The notes: generated by a model not told the origin, from the sequence alone. Shown: positions 45,204 through 53,895, numbered from the stretch's first letter. The stretch is 64,000 bases of DNA from Chryseobacterium sp. YIM B08800 (GCF_026163565.1 NZ_JAPDKN010000007.1:62001-126000); one strand, 5' to 3'. Numbers and translations are program-made.

Positions 45204-46346
45204 TTATTTTAATAAACCTGAGGCTCTTCCTACACTTGAAGTTCCAAACCTGTTCTTGATTTTATCCATCGTTTGGTACAAGGAGATCAGTTCTTCCGTA
45301 TCTTCAAAAAGATCCATTTGATGACATCCGTGAACCAGTCCGGTAAACTTTACGCCGACCAATCTTATTCTCATACGTCTGGTATATACTTTTTTAAAGA
45401 GTTCCAAAACATACCTGAGCAGGGTGTGATCAGCTGAAGTATAGGGTATCCTACATTGTTTGGTTTCCGTATCAAAATTGGCATAGCGGAGTTTTACCAC
45501 CACGACTGATACCAGCCATTTCTCTGCCCGGAGCTGATAACAGAGCTTTTCAACCATTCCTGAGAGTATACTTTGAATACCTTGAATATCGATGCTATCC
45601 TGGGCAAAAGTATCTTCTGTAGAAATAGATTTTCTTTCCGAATAAGGGATCACAGGATTTTCGTCAATTCCGTGTGCTTTTTTCCAGAGTTCATTTCCAT
45701 TTTTACCAATCAGCTGCTGAAGAACGTCAACAGGCATTTCTGAAAGCGTTTGTATCGTTCTGATCCCCAATCTTGACAGCAGCTGAAAGGTAACATCGCC
45801 AACCATAGGGATCTTCTTAACCGAAAGTGGGTTCAAGAATGATTGAATGTCATGCTGTTTGACTTCAAACCTTCCGGTTGGTTTTGATTCCCCGGTTCCG
45901 ATTTTGGATACGGTTTTATTGGCAGACAACGCAAAACTTATAGGTAATCCTGTATTTTTCTGTACGCTTTCTGCGATTTCATATGTCCACTTATAGCATC
46001 CGAAAAACTGATCCATTCCGGATAAATCCAAATAAAATTCATCGATACTTACCTTTTCCACAACAGGAACTTTTTCCTGGATAATTTCCGTTACCATATG
46101 AGACATATTGGAATACATTTCCATATCTCCCTTAATGACTTTAGCTTCGGGGCACAACCGTAAAGCCATTTTAATCGGCATGGCGCTTCTGACTCCGAAA
46201 AAACGGGTTTCATAAGAGCAGGACGCCACTACACCACGGTCTCCACCTCCGATGATCACAGGCTTTTTCTCCAATTCGGAGTTTTTCAGCCTTTCACAGG
46301 AAACAAAGAACGTATCCAAATCCATATGTACAATTGCTCTTTCCAT
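45204..46346 (-). CDS. dinB: Y-family DNA polymerase IV (DinB-like)
   Basis: 380 residues. Catalytic residues are intact: Asp in HMDLDTFFVSCE and Asp-Glu in SIDEFYLDLSG. This differs from the catalytically dead ImuB of classic mutasomes. The little-finger domain follows. QMDLF near residue 343 fits the sliding-clamp-binding motif. It bypasses damaged bases. It is the first gene of an operon with dnaE2, divergent from the S24 repressor. Its ATG lies 5 bases past a -7 box, so the mRNA may lack a leader. Confidence 0.9.
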   Translation of the reverse strand: MERAIVHMDLDTFFVSCERLKNSELEKKPVIIGGGDRGVVASCSYETRFFGVRSAMPIKMALRLCPEAKVIKGDMEMYSNMSHMVTEIIQEKVPVVEKVSIDEFYLDLSGMDQFFGCYKWTYEIAESVQKNTGLPISFALSANKTVSKIGTGESKPTGRFEVKQHDIQSFLNPLSVKKIPMVGDVTFQLLSRLGIRTIQTLSEMPVDVLQQLIGKNGNELWKKAHGIDENPVIPYSERKSISTEDTFAQDSIDIQGIQSILSGMVEKLCYQLRAEKWLVSVVVVKLRYANFDTETKQCRIPYTSADHTLLRYVLELFKKVYTRRMRIRLVGVKFTGLVHGCHQMDLFEDTEELISLYQTMDKIKNRFGTSSVGRASGLLK

Positions 46347-46350
46347 GTGA

Positions 46351-46389
46351 CAAAATTAGTTACGTTTTGAAACAAATTTTGTATTTTTG
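46351..46389. promoter_or_regulatory. divergent promoters of dinB-dnaE2 and the S24 repressor
   Basis: On the - strand TAATTTTG (46358-46351) and on the + strand TATTTTTG (46382-46389) are both perfect -7 boxes, 23 bases apart and back to back. Between them lies the near-palindrome ACAAATTTTGT. Related words AAAATTAGTTAC (46353) and AAAATTGTAAC (46397) flank it. A repressor bound here could block both promoters. Confidence 0.55.
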
Positions 46390-46407
46390 TTGTCTAAAAT
46401 TGTAACA

Positions 46408-47184
46408 ATGTCAAAATTCTCTGATAACATCGTGTTTTTGAGAGGAAAGAAAAATATGACTCAGCAAGAGCTGGCAGATCTATTAATTCTTACCCGATCC
46501 AGATATGTCGCCTATGAATATGGCAGAACAGAACCTCCTATTGAAATATTGCTTAGAATTTCAAAATTCTATAACATAAGCATCGACTTATTGTTGACTG
46601 TAGATGTCAGAAAATTTTCTATCGAGGAACTCATGGAGCTTCCTGAGAATAGGATTGTTCTTCCTATAAAGGTTGATCAGGATGGAAACAATCAGATTGA
46701 GATTATCCCCCAAAAAGCTTCTATGGGCTACTTGAATGGCTATGGAGATCCGGAATATATAGAAAGTCTGGAGACCATATCATTACCTTTTTTAAAAGGT
46801 GGTAAGTTCAGGGCATTTCCAGCTGACGGAGATTCAATGCCCCCCTATAAGAACGGAACCTATATCGTAGGAAAATATGTAGAAAATCTTTCGGATTTGA
46901 AAACGGACAGAACGTATGTTTTCATTACCACCAATGATGGTATCAGTTACAAAAGGTTTCAGTTTCATGAAGCAGATGGTATATGGGTGAAGGCTGACAA
47001 TCAATTTTATGAGCCATATAAAATTCCATTGCCTGAAATTAAAGAGATCTGGGAATTTGCCTGTAGTATTAATACCAAAGAATATGAGCCTAATGAATTT
47101 GCAGAACATCATATTCAAAATTTTATCACAGAAATTAAAACTGATATCAGACAGATCAAAGAAAAAATGGGAGATAAGAATTGA
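46408..47184 (+). CDS. XRE-S24 (CI/LexA-like) repressor
   Basis: 258 residues: an N-terminal helix-turn-helix of XRE type (MTQQELADLLILTRSRYVAYEYGRT), a linker, and a C-terminal S24 peptidase domain. The catalytic Ser is in ADGDSMPPY and the Lys in ISYKRFQFH, as in LexA, UmuD and CI. It probably represses the divergent dinB-dnaE2 operon and self-cleaves after DNA damage. The start at MSKFSDNIVFLRGKK is preferred over a TTG at 46387 that would overlap the -7 box. Confidence 0.85.
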   Translation: MSKFSDNIVFLRGKKNMTQQELADLLILTRSRYVAYEYGRTEPPIEILLRISKFYNISIDLLLTVDVRKFSIEELMELPENRIVLPIKVDQDGNNQIEIIPQKASMGYLNGYGDPEYIESLETISLPFLKGGKFRAFPADGDSMPPYKNGTYIVGKYVENLSDLKTDRTYVFITTNDGISYKRFQFHEADGIWVKADNQFYEPYKIPLPEIKEIWEFACSINTKEYEPNEFAEHHIQNFITEIKTDIRQIKEKMGDKN

Positions 47185-47215
47185 ATTTATTTTGAGTACA
47201 TGGCATAATCAAAAA

Positions 47216-47277
47216 ACTTCCCCGAAGGGAAGTAAAAACACAAATGATGAAAAAAAATTATTCCGTAAAAACGGAAT
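47216..47277. repeat. two adjacent hairpins after the repressor gene
   Basis: ACTTCCC-CGAA-GGGAAGT (47216-47233) is a perfect tetraloop hairpin. ATTCCGT-AAAA-ACGGAAT (47260-47277) is a second one. Neither has a T run. The first may terminate or protect the repressor mRNA. The second shares the ACGGAAT word with the palindrome at 50761. Confidence 0.5.
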
Positions 47278-47311
47278 AAGACAAAGTTAAATGATTTATA
47301 GAAAAATTACA

Positions 47312-47926
47312 ATGAGTCAGCTTAGTTTATTTGATGCAGAAGAGTTGTATGAGTTTCCAAAAGACCTTTTGGAATACAGAGAGAGTTTTCTCAGTAGGGA
47401 AGAAGCCGATCTGCTTAAAAACAAATTGTTGGAAACGGCTCCCTGGGAACAGCGTACTCAAAAAATGTATGATAAGATGGTGCTTACTCCAAGATTGACC
47501 GCTTGGTATGGGGATTCAAAATATAATGATTCTGAAGCAGATAAAAAGCCAACCCATCCATGGACTCCTGAATTGTTTTCATTAAAACAAAGAATTGAAA
47601 AGGAATTTGGCTGCCAATTCAATGGGGTTCTGTTAAATCTGTACCGTGATCATAATGACTCCGTTGCCTGGCATCGGGATAAGGAAAGCCGTTATGGGAA
47701 ACGACCTGTCATCGCATCAATAAGTCTTGGACAAACCAGAAACTTTGATTTCAGAAAAAAAGACCATCATCAAAGTAAATACAGTCTGCCACTTCCTAAT
47801 GGCTCATTACTGATTATGAAAGGTGATCTTCAGGAAAGTTGGGAGCATCGGATCGCTAAGTCTACTGTTCCAATGAAAGAAAGAATTAATCTCACATTTC
47901 GATTCATCCGAATGTTAGGTCAATAA
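47312..47926 (+). CDS. alkB: AlkB-like 2-oxoglutarate-dependent dioxygenase
   Basis: 204 residues. Iron and 2-oxoglutarate ligands are visible: WHRDKES (HxD), EHRI (distal His) and ERINLTFR (Arg). AlkB removes alkyl groups from DNA bases by oxidation. The start MSQLSLFDAEE contains QLSLF, a textbook bacterial sliding-clamp-binding motif, which would bring repair to replication forks. An ATG at 47291 would add seven residues. It follows the S24 repressor by 127 bases, within the damage-response cluster. Confidence 0.9.
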   Translation: MSQLSLFDAEELYEFPKDLLEYRESFLSREEADLLKNKLLETAPWEQRTQKMYDKMVLTPRLTAWYGDSKYNDSEADKKPTHPWTPELFSLKQRIEKEFGCQFNGVLLNLYRDHNDSVAWHRDKESRYGKRPVIASISLGQTRNFDFRKKDHHQSKYSLPLPNGSLLIMKGDLQESWEHRIAKSTVPMKERINLTFRFIRMLGQ

Positions 47927-48016
47927 TATTTAAATGTATTAACTTCCAACTTAACGTCTTGTTTGCAAAAAGAAAATTCATGTTCTCCGACAGATATAAA
48001 ATTAAAAACCAACCCT

Positions 48017-48235
48017 ATGTCCATCACATATTACGATTTTAAAAATCTATCAAAGGAATCTCAATATAAACTTGTTAGTGCTGAAGGAGTTGTAATCAGT
48101 GAGACTCATAAGAATAAACTAAAGTTTATACTGTATAAATTATCATCCTTTTCGGTTGAAATTGTTTATAATGTTACCAATGAGAAGATAGAAGGTTTAA
48201 ATGTATTTCAGAATAACGCAGCGTATGAAAAATAG
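48017..48235 (+). CDS. small hypothetical protein (72 aa)
   Basis: It starts MSITYYDFKNLSKESQYKL and has alternating hydrophobic strands (KLKFILYKLSSFSVEIVYNV), so it is probably a small beta-rich domain. No family recognised. A longer frame to 47963 lacks support. It sits between alkB and the convergent DUF4385 gene. Confidence 0.55.
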   Translation: MSITYYDFKNLSKESQYKLVSAEGVVISETHKNKLKFILYKLSSFSVEIVYNVTNEKIEGLNVFQNNAAYEK

Positions 48236-48320
48236 CATCTATAAATTATTACAATAGTTATAACCCAGTTAAAGTCCTGCTGTTTCAAAAAAGAGGATAT
48301 AATAAAGTTGTCAAAACAAT

Positions 48321-48806
48321 TTATCCATACTTCTCTTTCCATATTTTTTTTAATTGGGTGTATTTTTGGTTTTTCTCTGCTTCTTTCCATTTTTTATAAA
48401 AAATATCCGCAGCTTTAGCTTTCTCTGGATCGCCCGTTCCTTTTTCCAACTGCTGATATCCCTTTTCAGCATTGTATTTTTTGCCTCCTTTAAAATTAAA
48501 GTACCGCCTTGCCCTTGTAAAGCCCATTTGAAGATATTTTCTTGCCATATCTGCTCCGACAAAGTCATCCTGTTCCAGGTAATCCAAAAATATAGAAAAG
48601 ATCATTTCTGAGCTTACTTTGGCAATTTCTGTATTTTTGAAACGCCAGTGTTTTCCTATTTCTGACTTATAAGGTTCACAGATCAAAACGCCCTGTTCAC
48701 CTTTACCAACTTTATATTTCTCAGGATACAGACGGTAGTCTATATCGGGCTTCCAGGCATAGTTGTCCTTATCAAAATTGAGGTATGTTGGTTTGTCGCT
48801 GATCAT
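48321..48806 (-). CDS. DUF4385 protein
   Basis: 161 residues starting MISDKPTYLNFDKDNYAWKP. The middle (KVGKGEQGVLICEPYKSEIGKHWRFK, MARKYLQMGFTRARRYFNFKGG) matches the DUF4385 family, found in phages and bacteria with no known function. Lys/Arg-rich and possibly nucleic-acid binding, by inference. Confidence 0.75.
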   Translation of the reverse strand: MISDKPTYLNFDKDNYAWKPDIDYRLYPEKYKVGKGEQGVLICEPYKSEIGKHWRFKNTEIAKVSSEMIFSIFLDYLEQDDFVGADMARKYLQMGFTRARRYFNFKGGKKYNAEKGYQQLEKGTGDPEKAKAADIFYKKWKEAEKNQKYTQLKKIWKEKYG

Positions 48807-48904
48807 TTAAAGGAAGAAACAAACATGATGCCCTTGACTTGTTATTGTCTGTTATTTAATGAAATCCTTTATGGTCCAATACACTTCCAGTTATTCAATA
48901 GCAT

Positions 48905-48912
48905 TATCTTTG
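48905..48912 (+). promoter_or_regulatory. -7 box of the ExoVII-like gene
   Basis: TATCTTTG fits TAnnTTTG, 30 bases before the start codon. Confidence 0.45.
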
Positions 48913-48942
48913 TGTGAATTTTGATTTAAAATATGATTATCC

Positions 48943-50286
48943 ATGGAAGGCAATGAAGTGAGTTATCCGGTTTATTCTCCGGCGTCGGTAATAGGGATTT
49001 TCAGCAATGCGCTGAAAATTAATGCGATGGTAAACCTCATTTATCTTAAAGGAAGATATTCCTATGGTGCAGGTAAGGCTTATGGTAATTATTATTATGA
49101 CCAGCTTTTCTCGGAAGGGGATAATGTATCTATTGGAATCCGTATCTCTTCGCTGCTTAGAAGTAAGATCATAAACAATGAAATCTATACTTTGAGAGGA
49201 TTTATTGAGAAAAGTATCAAGAATTCATCTATTGAGCTCCGTTTTGTGGTCGATGAGATCGTCCAGCAGGAGGAAAAATCGATATCGGAAGATGAACTGG
49301 AACGATACGGTCTGATACAAAAAAAGTTGGAGCAGGGATCAAAGAACCTGGAGACAATGGTCAGAAATAAAATGCTAAAAGATGAAAAAATCAGAATTAT
49401 CAATATTTATGGTAACAATGCCATTGTCCAAAAGGATTTTTACGAAGGGCTGGATGTTTCAGTAAAGTACTTCGATATTTCAGATGATAGCTGCAATATC
49501 ACTTCCTCAACGGCCATTATCTCAAAACTAAAAGAAATTTCAGCATTGGATTACGATATTGTTGCCTTGGTAAGGGGAGGTGGTGATCGCCAAAGTATGG
49601 AAACTTTCAATGACATCAGCCTCTCAGAGGTCTTCATTACGATGGCTCCTATAACCGTAACAGCAATCGGCCATACCGTCGATGAAACATTACTCGATAA
49701 ACTTGCCGATAAAAGATTTCACCTTCCCCACGATTATGGTGCTGGACTTCATTCCATCACCGAAAAGTTATCACATGAAAGATCCAATTCTAGGGCATTA
49801 TTGATCGATGAGGTCAAAAAAGATGTGACAAAGCAGTTTTCGGAGCAGGTGGAAACCCTGGAAAAACAATTGAAAAAGAAAAATGAGGAATTTACAGAGG
49901 CTCAAAAAACCTATAAAGAACAGATAGAAAACCATAACAAAACTTTTGCGGATCAGCTAAAGGTCAGAAATGAAGAATTTCAAAAGCTTCAGGTATCTTC
50001 TACTGAACAGCTGGAGGGTATGCAAAAGAATTTCCAGGAGCAACAGAAACAGCGACAGCAAGAAATGGAAAACTACAAAAAAGAGATGGCAGTTTTATAC
50101 GAAAAAAATGTTCAATCTTCAATCAATGAAAGAACGGCGTCTTTAAATACCACAGTGGAAACTTTGAGACAGGAAAATGCCAGATTAAATCAAGAAGTTC
50201 ATAGCAGTAAAAATGATTACGTTAAAATTATCATCGCATTTTTATTGGCACTGGTCATTGGTTTTATGCTTGCAAAAATTCTTTAA
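48943..50286 (+). CDS. membrane-anchored exonuclease VII large-subunit-like protein
   Basis: 447 residues. An N-terminal OB-like segment (residues ~10-105) precedes a domain with the XseA signature: DYDIVALVRGGGDRQSMETFND and TAIGHTVDETLLDKLADKRFHLP, where the GGG, GH and Asp residues of the active site are kept. From about residue 285 a long Gln/Glu/Lys-rich coiled coil leads to one C-terminal membrane helix (about residues 427-446). Ordinary XseA also has a coiled coil but no membrane anchor. No xseB lies beside it. It would hold a single-strand nuclease at the membrane. A defence or DNA-uptake role is speculation. Confidence 0.75.
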   Translation: MEGNEVSYPVYSPASVIGIFSNALKINAMVNLIYLKGRYSYGAGKAYGNYYYDQLFSEGDNVSIGIRISSLLRSKIINNEIYTLRGFIEKSIKNSSIELRFVVDEIVQQEEKSISEDELERYGLIQKKLEQGSKNLETMVRNKMLKDEKIRIINIYGNNAIVQKDFYEGLDVSVKYFDISDDSCNITSSTAIISKLKEISALDYDIVALVRGGGDRQSMETFNDISLSEVFITMAPITVTAIGHTVDETLLDKLADKRFHLPHDYGAGLHSITEKLSHERSNSRALLIDEVKKDVTKQFSEQVETLEKQLKKKNEEFTEAQKTYKEQIENHNKTFADQLKVRNEEFQKLQVSSTEQLEGMQKNFQEQQKQRQQEMENYKKEMAVLYEKNVQSSINERTASLNTTVETLRQENARLNQEVHSSKNDYVKIIIAFLLALVIGFMLAKIL

Positions 50287-50372
50287 AAGAAATAGGAATA
50301 TGCGCTTTTTACCTAAGCCGAATGATCGGGTAACTTCTTAATGAATACATAGATAATGACGGATTGTCATTA

Positions 50373-50714
50373 TTATTTATTCCCACAGAGTGTAAGTCCC
50401 TGCGTTATAAAATCTCCGTAAGAAATTTTTAACCCTTTCCAATTGGGGTCATCCAACCAGATCTCTTCAATCTTACTGATAGACGGATCATTATGTGAAG
50501 CGCCTTTTGCAGAACCATTTAGCGCATAGACCTTACCATTATTTGCCCTGCCATAGATCTCTTTGTAACCTGAACAGTAGACCTCTAATTCATTAACGGA
50601 AAAAGGCCATTCTCCTATATAGTTCTGTCTGGTAAATGTAAGGGTGTTTCTTGGCTGAGGTGAATTGCAGGAGAAGATCAAAAGAAAGATTGAAAATAGA
50701 ATAAGATTTTTCAT
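50373..50714 (-). CDS. small lipoprotein, unknown
   Basis: 113 residues: lipobox in LLIFSCNSPQ, then a small domain with two Cys (VYCSGYKEIY and GLTLCGNK). The sequence resembles short extracytoplasmic proteins of no known role. It is downstream of the CDF transporter on the same strand but separated by a palindrome. Confidence 0.65.
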   Translation of the reverse strand: MKNLILFSIFLLIFSCNSPQPRNTLTFTRQNYIGEWPFSVNELEVYCSGYKEIYGRANNGKVYALNGSAKGASHNDPSISKIEEIWLDDPNWKGLKISYGDFITQGLTLCGNK

Positions 50715-50760
50715 GGAACAGTATATATTTCTGACAAATGTAGAAATGTCAGCATTCAGA

Positions 50761-50782
50761 TTTTTACGGAATTCCGTAAAAA
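50761..50782. promoter_or_regulatory. perfect 22-base palindrome
   Basis: TTTTTACGGAA is followed directly by its own reverse complement, 47 bases before the lipoprotein start and 34 bases after the CDF stop. It could be an operator of the lipoprotein gene or the terminator of the CDF gene. Confidence 0.5.
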
Positions 50783-50815
50783 TTGAAAATTCCTAAGATC
50801 ATAAAATATAATAAG

Positions 50816-51709
50816 TTATTCCGGTTGAATAATTACGAACCTTACGAATGGGAATTCATTTTTAATATGGTCGCGAATACGATGTATGGCCTCTGTGATC
50901 TCTTCTGTATCCAAATGATCTTCGAAATCGATGATCAGCATCAGTACTACTTCTTCAGGTGACTGGTATGTAGAGAGTATACTTTTTGTTCTGACGACAG
51001 CAGTATCTTTTTCAGCCAGTTTAGCAATCTTTTCTCTTGTTTCAGGTGCTATGCCTTCACCCATCAGAAGGCTCCTGCTTTCCCTGGCCAGAATAAGCGA
51101 GACAAAAACCAGTATTAATCCTACGATTACCGATGCCAATCCATCCAATTCAGGAATTTGTAACCAGTGGCTGATCCCCATTAATATCATAACAACAAGC
51201 AGACCGGCCACTGCGGCACCATCTTCAAAAACCACAAGAAAGCTTCCCGGATCTTTGCTTTTGATGATCGCATCCCACCATCTCAACCCGTTACGGGTTT
51301 TGTTAAATTCTTTTACAGCGATAAACAAAGAGGTACCCTCGAAAATAAGGGAAAGTATCAATACAATATAATTCCAGAATGGATCTTTCATCACCTCTGG
51401 TTCCATAATGTGTAAAATTCCCTGATAGATGGATAAAGCACCCCCTAAACCAAATATAAGAATTGAAACCACGAAGGACCAGAAATAGAGCTCCTTGCCG
51501 TATCCAAATGGATGAGACTCATCTGCAGGCTTCCTGCTCCTTTTGATTCCGTATAAAAGCAGCAGCTGATTCGCGGTATCTACTGTTGAATGAATTCCTT
51601 CGGATATCATGGAAGAACTATTGGTAAATGCCCCTGCAATAAACTTTGTAAGAGCGATCAGTAGGTTAGCGGCAAGTGCACTGTAAATTGATTTGCGATT
51701 ATTGGCCAT
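50816..51709 (-). CDS. cation diffusion facilitator (CDF) metal transporter
   Basis: 297 residues with about five or six membrane helices and a C-terminal cytoplasmic domain. SSSMISEGIHSTVDTANQ supplies the first metal-site Asp/His, and the second half-site lies in LDGLASVIVGLILV. ESRSLLMGEG precedes the regulatory domain. It exports a divalent metal such as Zn, Co, Fe or Mn against protons. The metal cannot be told from sequence. Confidence 0.9.
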   Translation of the reverse strand: MANNRKSIYSALAANLLIALTKFIAGAFTNSSSMISEGIHSTVDTANQLLLLYGIKRSRKPADESHPFGYGKELYFWSFVVSILIFGLGGALSIYQGILHIMEPEVMKDPFWNYIVLILSLIFEGTSLFIAVKEFNKTRNGLRWWDAIIKSKDPGSFLVVFEDGAAVAGLLVVMILMGISHWLQIPELDGLASVIVGLILVFVSLILARESRSLLMGEGIAPETREKIAKLAEKDTAVVRTKSILSTYQSPEEVVLMLIIDFEDHLDTEEITEAIHRIRDHIKNEFPFVRFVIIQPE

Positions 51710-52041
51710 TAATGATGGATATTAATAAGAGAACAATAAAATTACTTCAATACATTAAAACAGATAGATTTCCTATGTGAGCTGATGTATTTAAATCATT
51801 AATAAAATTATGGCTTTTGTTTCAAAATAAAAAATATCTGATACAGATACTTAGAATTGAATTTTTGAATTAAAACAATTTTATCGCTTCCATTATTATC
51901 TTATGGATTAAGATATCGACCATTCTTAAAAGCTATTAAAAAAAATAAGTAAGAATCTTTTCGTTACTACGAAAAAGTAGTGATTTTATATGATTTCTCT
52001 TGTTCAATTTTACATCATCAGCAATCATAAAAATCACACTT
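51710..52041. other. gap at the likely edge of the mobile element
   Basis: 332 bases between the CDF gene and the first element gene. It contains overlapping inverted repeats at 51958-51981: TTTTCGT/ACGAAAA and ACTAC/GTAGT share bases and cannot form together. No tRNA or clear attachment repeat was found. Confidence 0.5.
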
Positions 52042-52323
52042 ATGAATATTGAAAGAACAGAATTTATAGCCTGGATGGAGAAAATCATGGAAAGATTTGA
52101 TCTACTGAAAGAGCAAATGATTAAGAACCAATCCAGATTTATAGAAGTAGACGGAGAGCAGCTTCTGGATAACCAGGATGTTTTACAGCTTTTAAAGATA
52201 AGTTCCCGATCATTACAGAGGTATAGGACTGATAAAAAGCTGCCTTACTATACGATCAGCGGAAAGTTATACTATAAACTTTCGGATGTCCATCAATTGA
52301 TCAGAGAATGTTTAAACTCTTGA
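52042..52323 (+). CDS. helix-turn-helix (MerR/excisionase-like) protein of an ICE
   Basis: 93 residues. The C-terminal half is a MerR-like helix-turn-helix (LLDNQDVLQLLKISSRSLQRYRTDKKLPYYTISGKLYYKLSDVHQLI) like those of Bacteroidota conjugative elements. The N-terminal half is helical. In such elements this gene often precedes the DUF3945 and topB genes, as here. Start at MNIERTEFIAWM. Confidence 0.8.
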   Translation: MNIERTEFIAWMEKIMERFDLLKEQMIKNQSRFIEVDGEQLLDNQDVLQLLKISSRSLQRYRTDKKLPYYTISGKLYYKLSDVHQLIRECLNS

Positions 52324-52420
52324 TCGTAACAAGACATCCACAGCCAAATCATTCACCACTATTCCAATCTTCAGGATTTTTTTAATTGACCTATACCTTG
52401 GTTCCATTAAATGAAATACA

Positions 52421-53875
52421 ATGGAAAATGAATTGATAACCCCTCAGGAACCCAATGAACTCAAATCGGCAACAGATACACTCCTTGTCTTGAACATCCA
52501 TACCAACCAGGTTGAGATGGTCAAAGGAATTGATAAAGATGGGAATCTGCAAAAGGTTCCTCCACAAGAAAAAAAGGATAATGAGCCGCTGATCAGAGTT
52601 GATAAACATGGAGATATTTTTTCCAACTTCTTTTCCAATTTTTACCGGCAGCTTAAAAATCCCACGCATTTCAACTTTTTCAAAGTTTCGGAATACGATG
52701 CAGTTAATACCGCGCAGGATCTCCAAAAATATGTCGATCAGGCATCTCCTGAAGAAAAAGAAAAGCTGAAAGACTATGAAATTTTATCTCAACACAACAA
52801 AAATCCAAAAAATCAAAATACAATGGACAACAACACAGACAATCAGGAATATCGTTTTCAGCCTGAACAGATCGACTGGAAAACGATGGAAAAGTTCGGA
52901 CTTAATCAGGAGAAGCTTGAAAAAATGAATGCGATGGATTCATTACTCAGAGGTTTTAAAACCAATACATTAATTCCGATAACCATTAATCTAGGAACGG
53001 CAGTGAGCAAAATGGATGTTCGATTATCTCTTCAAACAGGAGATACAGGACAGGTTGCCGTTCATCTGCATGGAATCCGAAAAGAGCCCAGTCTCAATAA
53101 TAAATTCTTAGGGCATCAGTTCAGTGATGAAGATAAAAAGAATCTTAGAGAAACCGGGAATATGGGCAGGGTAGTAGATTTGGTCAATCCTAAAACAGAA
53201 GAAATCATTCCATCAGTGATCAGCCGTGACCGTTTAACCAATGAATTGGTTGCCTATCGGGCAGAATACATGAAAATTCCTGATGAAATCAAAGGAATTA
53301 GGCTTGATGAACATCAGAAACAAACCCTACTGGAAGGAGGTCCATTGTATCTTGAAGGCATGACCTCTAAAAAAGGTGAACTTTTCGATGCCACTGTACA
53401 GTTCAATGCGGATAAGCGGTATGTGGAATTTTTGTTCAACAATAATCAGAATCAACAACAAAGTCAACAGCACAATCATAACCAACAGCAAACTCAACCT
53501 ACGGATCAGGAAGCACCCAAAGTATTCAGAGGAAAAGAACTGGACGATTCACAGTATGAAAAATTTAAAGCCGGGCAAACCGTGTACGTTGACGGCCTTA
53601 CCGATGCTAAGGGTAAAGCCTATCAAGGTTATATTACCTTCAACAAAGAAACTTCCAAAACCGACTTTTCATTCACTCATCCTAATAAACTTAAAGATGA
53701 GGCAAAACCTACAGAAGATCATAAAACCCAAACTGCGGTTAACACCCAGGGTAAGACCAATGAAGCTACTAAAAATGTGAAGGAGCCTTTAGAATCAAAA
53801 CAGCAGCAGCCTGTTAATAAACAGCAGGAAGATCAGCAAAAAAAGGTTAGAAAACCAAGAAGACAAAAACTATAA
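52421..53875 (+). CDS. DUF4099/DUF3945 protein of an ICE
   Basis: 484 residues. Residues ~145-250 match DUF4099 (IDWKTMEKFGLNQEKLEKMNAM). Two DUF3945 repeats follow (IRLDEHQKQTLLEGGPLYLEGMTSKKG and KELDDSQYEKFKAGQTVYVDGLTDAKG), with a Gln-rich linker between and a Lys/Gln-rich tail. These proteins are found next to topB in Bacteroidota conjugative elements and are likely DNA-processing accessories. Function unproven. Confidence 0.85.
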   Translation: MENELITPQEPNELKSATDTLLVLNIHTNQVEMVKGIDKDGNLQKVPPQEKKDNEPLIRVDKHGDIFSNFFSNFYRQLKNPTHFNFFKVSEYDAVNTAQDLQKYVDQASPEEKEKLKDYEILSQHNKNPKNQNTMDNNTDNQEYRFQPEQIDWKTMEKFGLNQEKLEKMNAMDSLLRGFKTNTLIPITINLGTAVSKMDVRLSLQTGDTGQVAVHLHGIRKEPSLNNKFLGHQFSDEDKKNLRETGNMGRVVDLVNPKTEEIIPSVISRDRLTNELVAYRAEYMKIPDEIKGIRLDEHQKQTLLEGGPLYLEGMTSKKGELFDATVQFNADKRYVEFLFNNNQNQQQSQQHNHNQQQTQPTDQEAPKVFRGKELDDSQYEKFKAGQTVYVDGLTDAKGKAYQGYITFNKETSKTDFSFTHPNKLKDEAKPTEDHKTQTAVNTQGKTNEATKNVKEPLESKQQQPVNKQQEDQQKKVRKPRRQKL

Positions 53876-53895
53876 TCATCATCTAAATCAATCAT

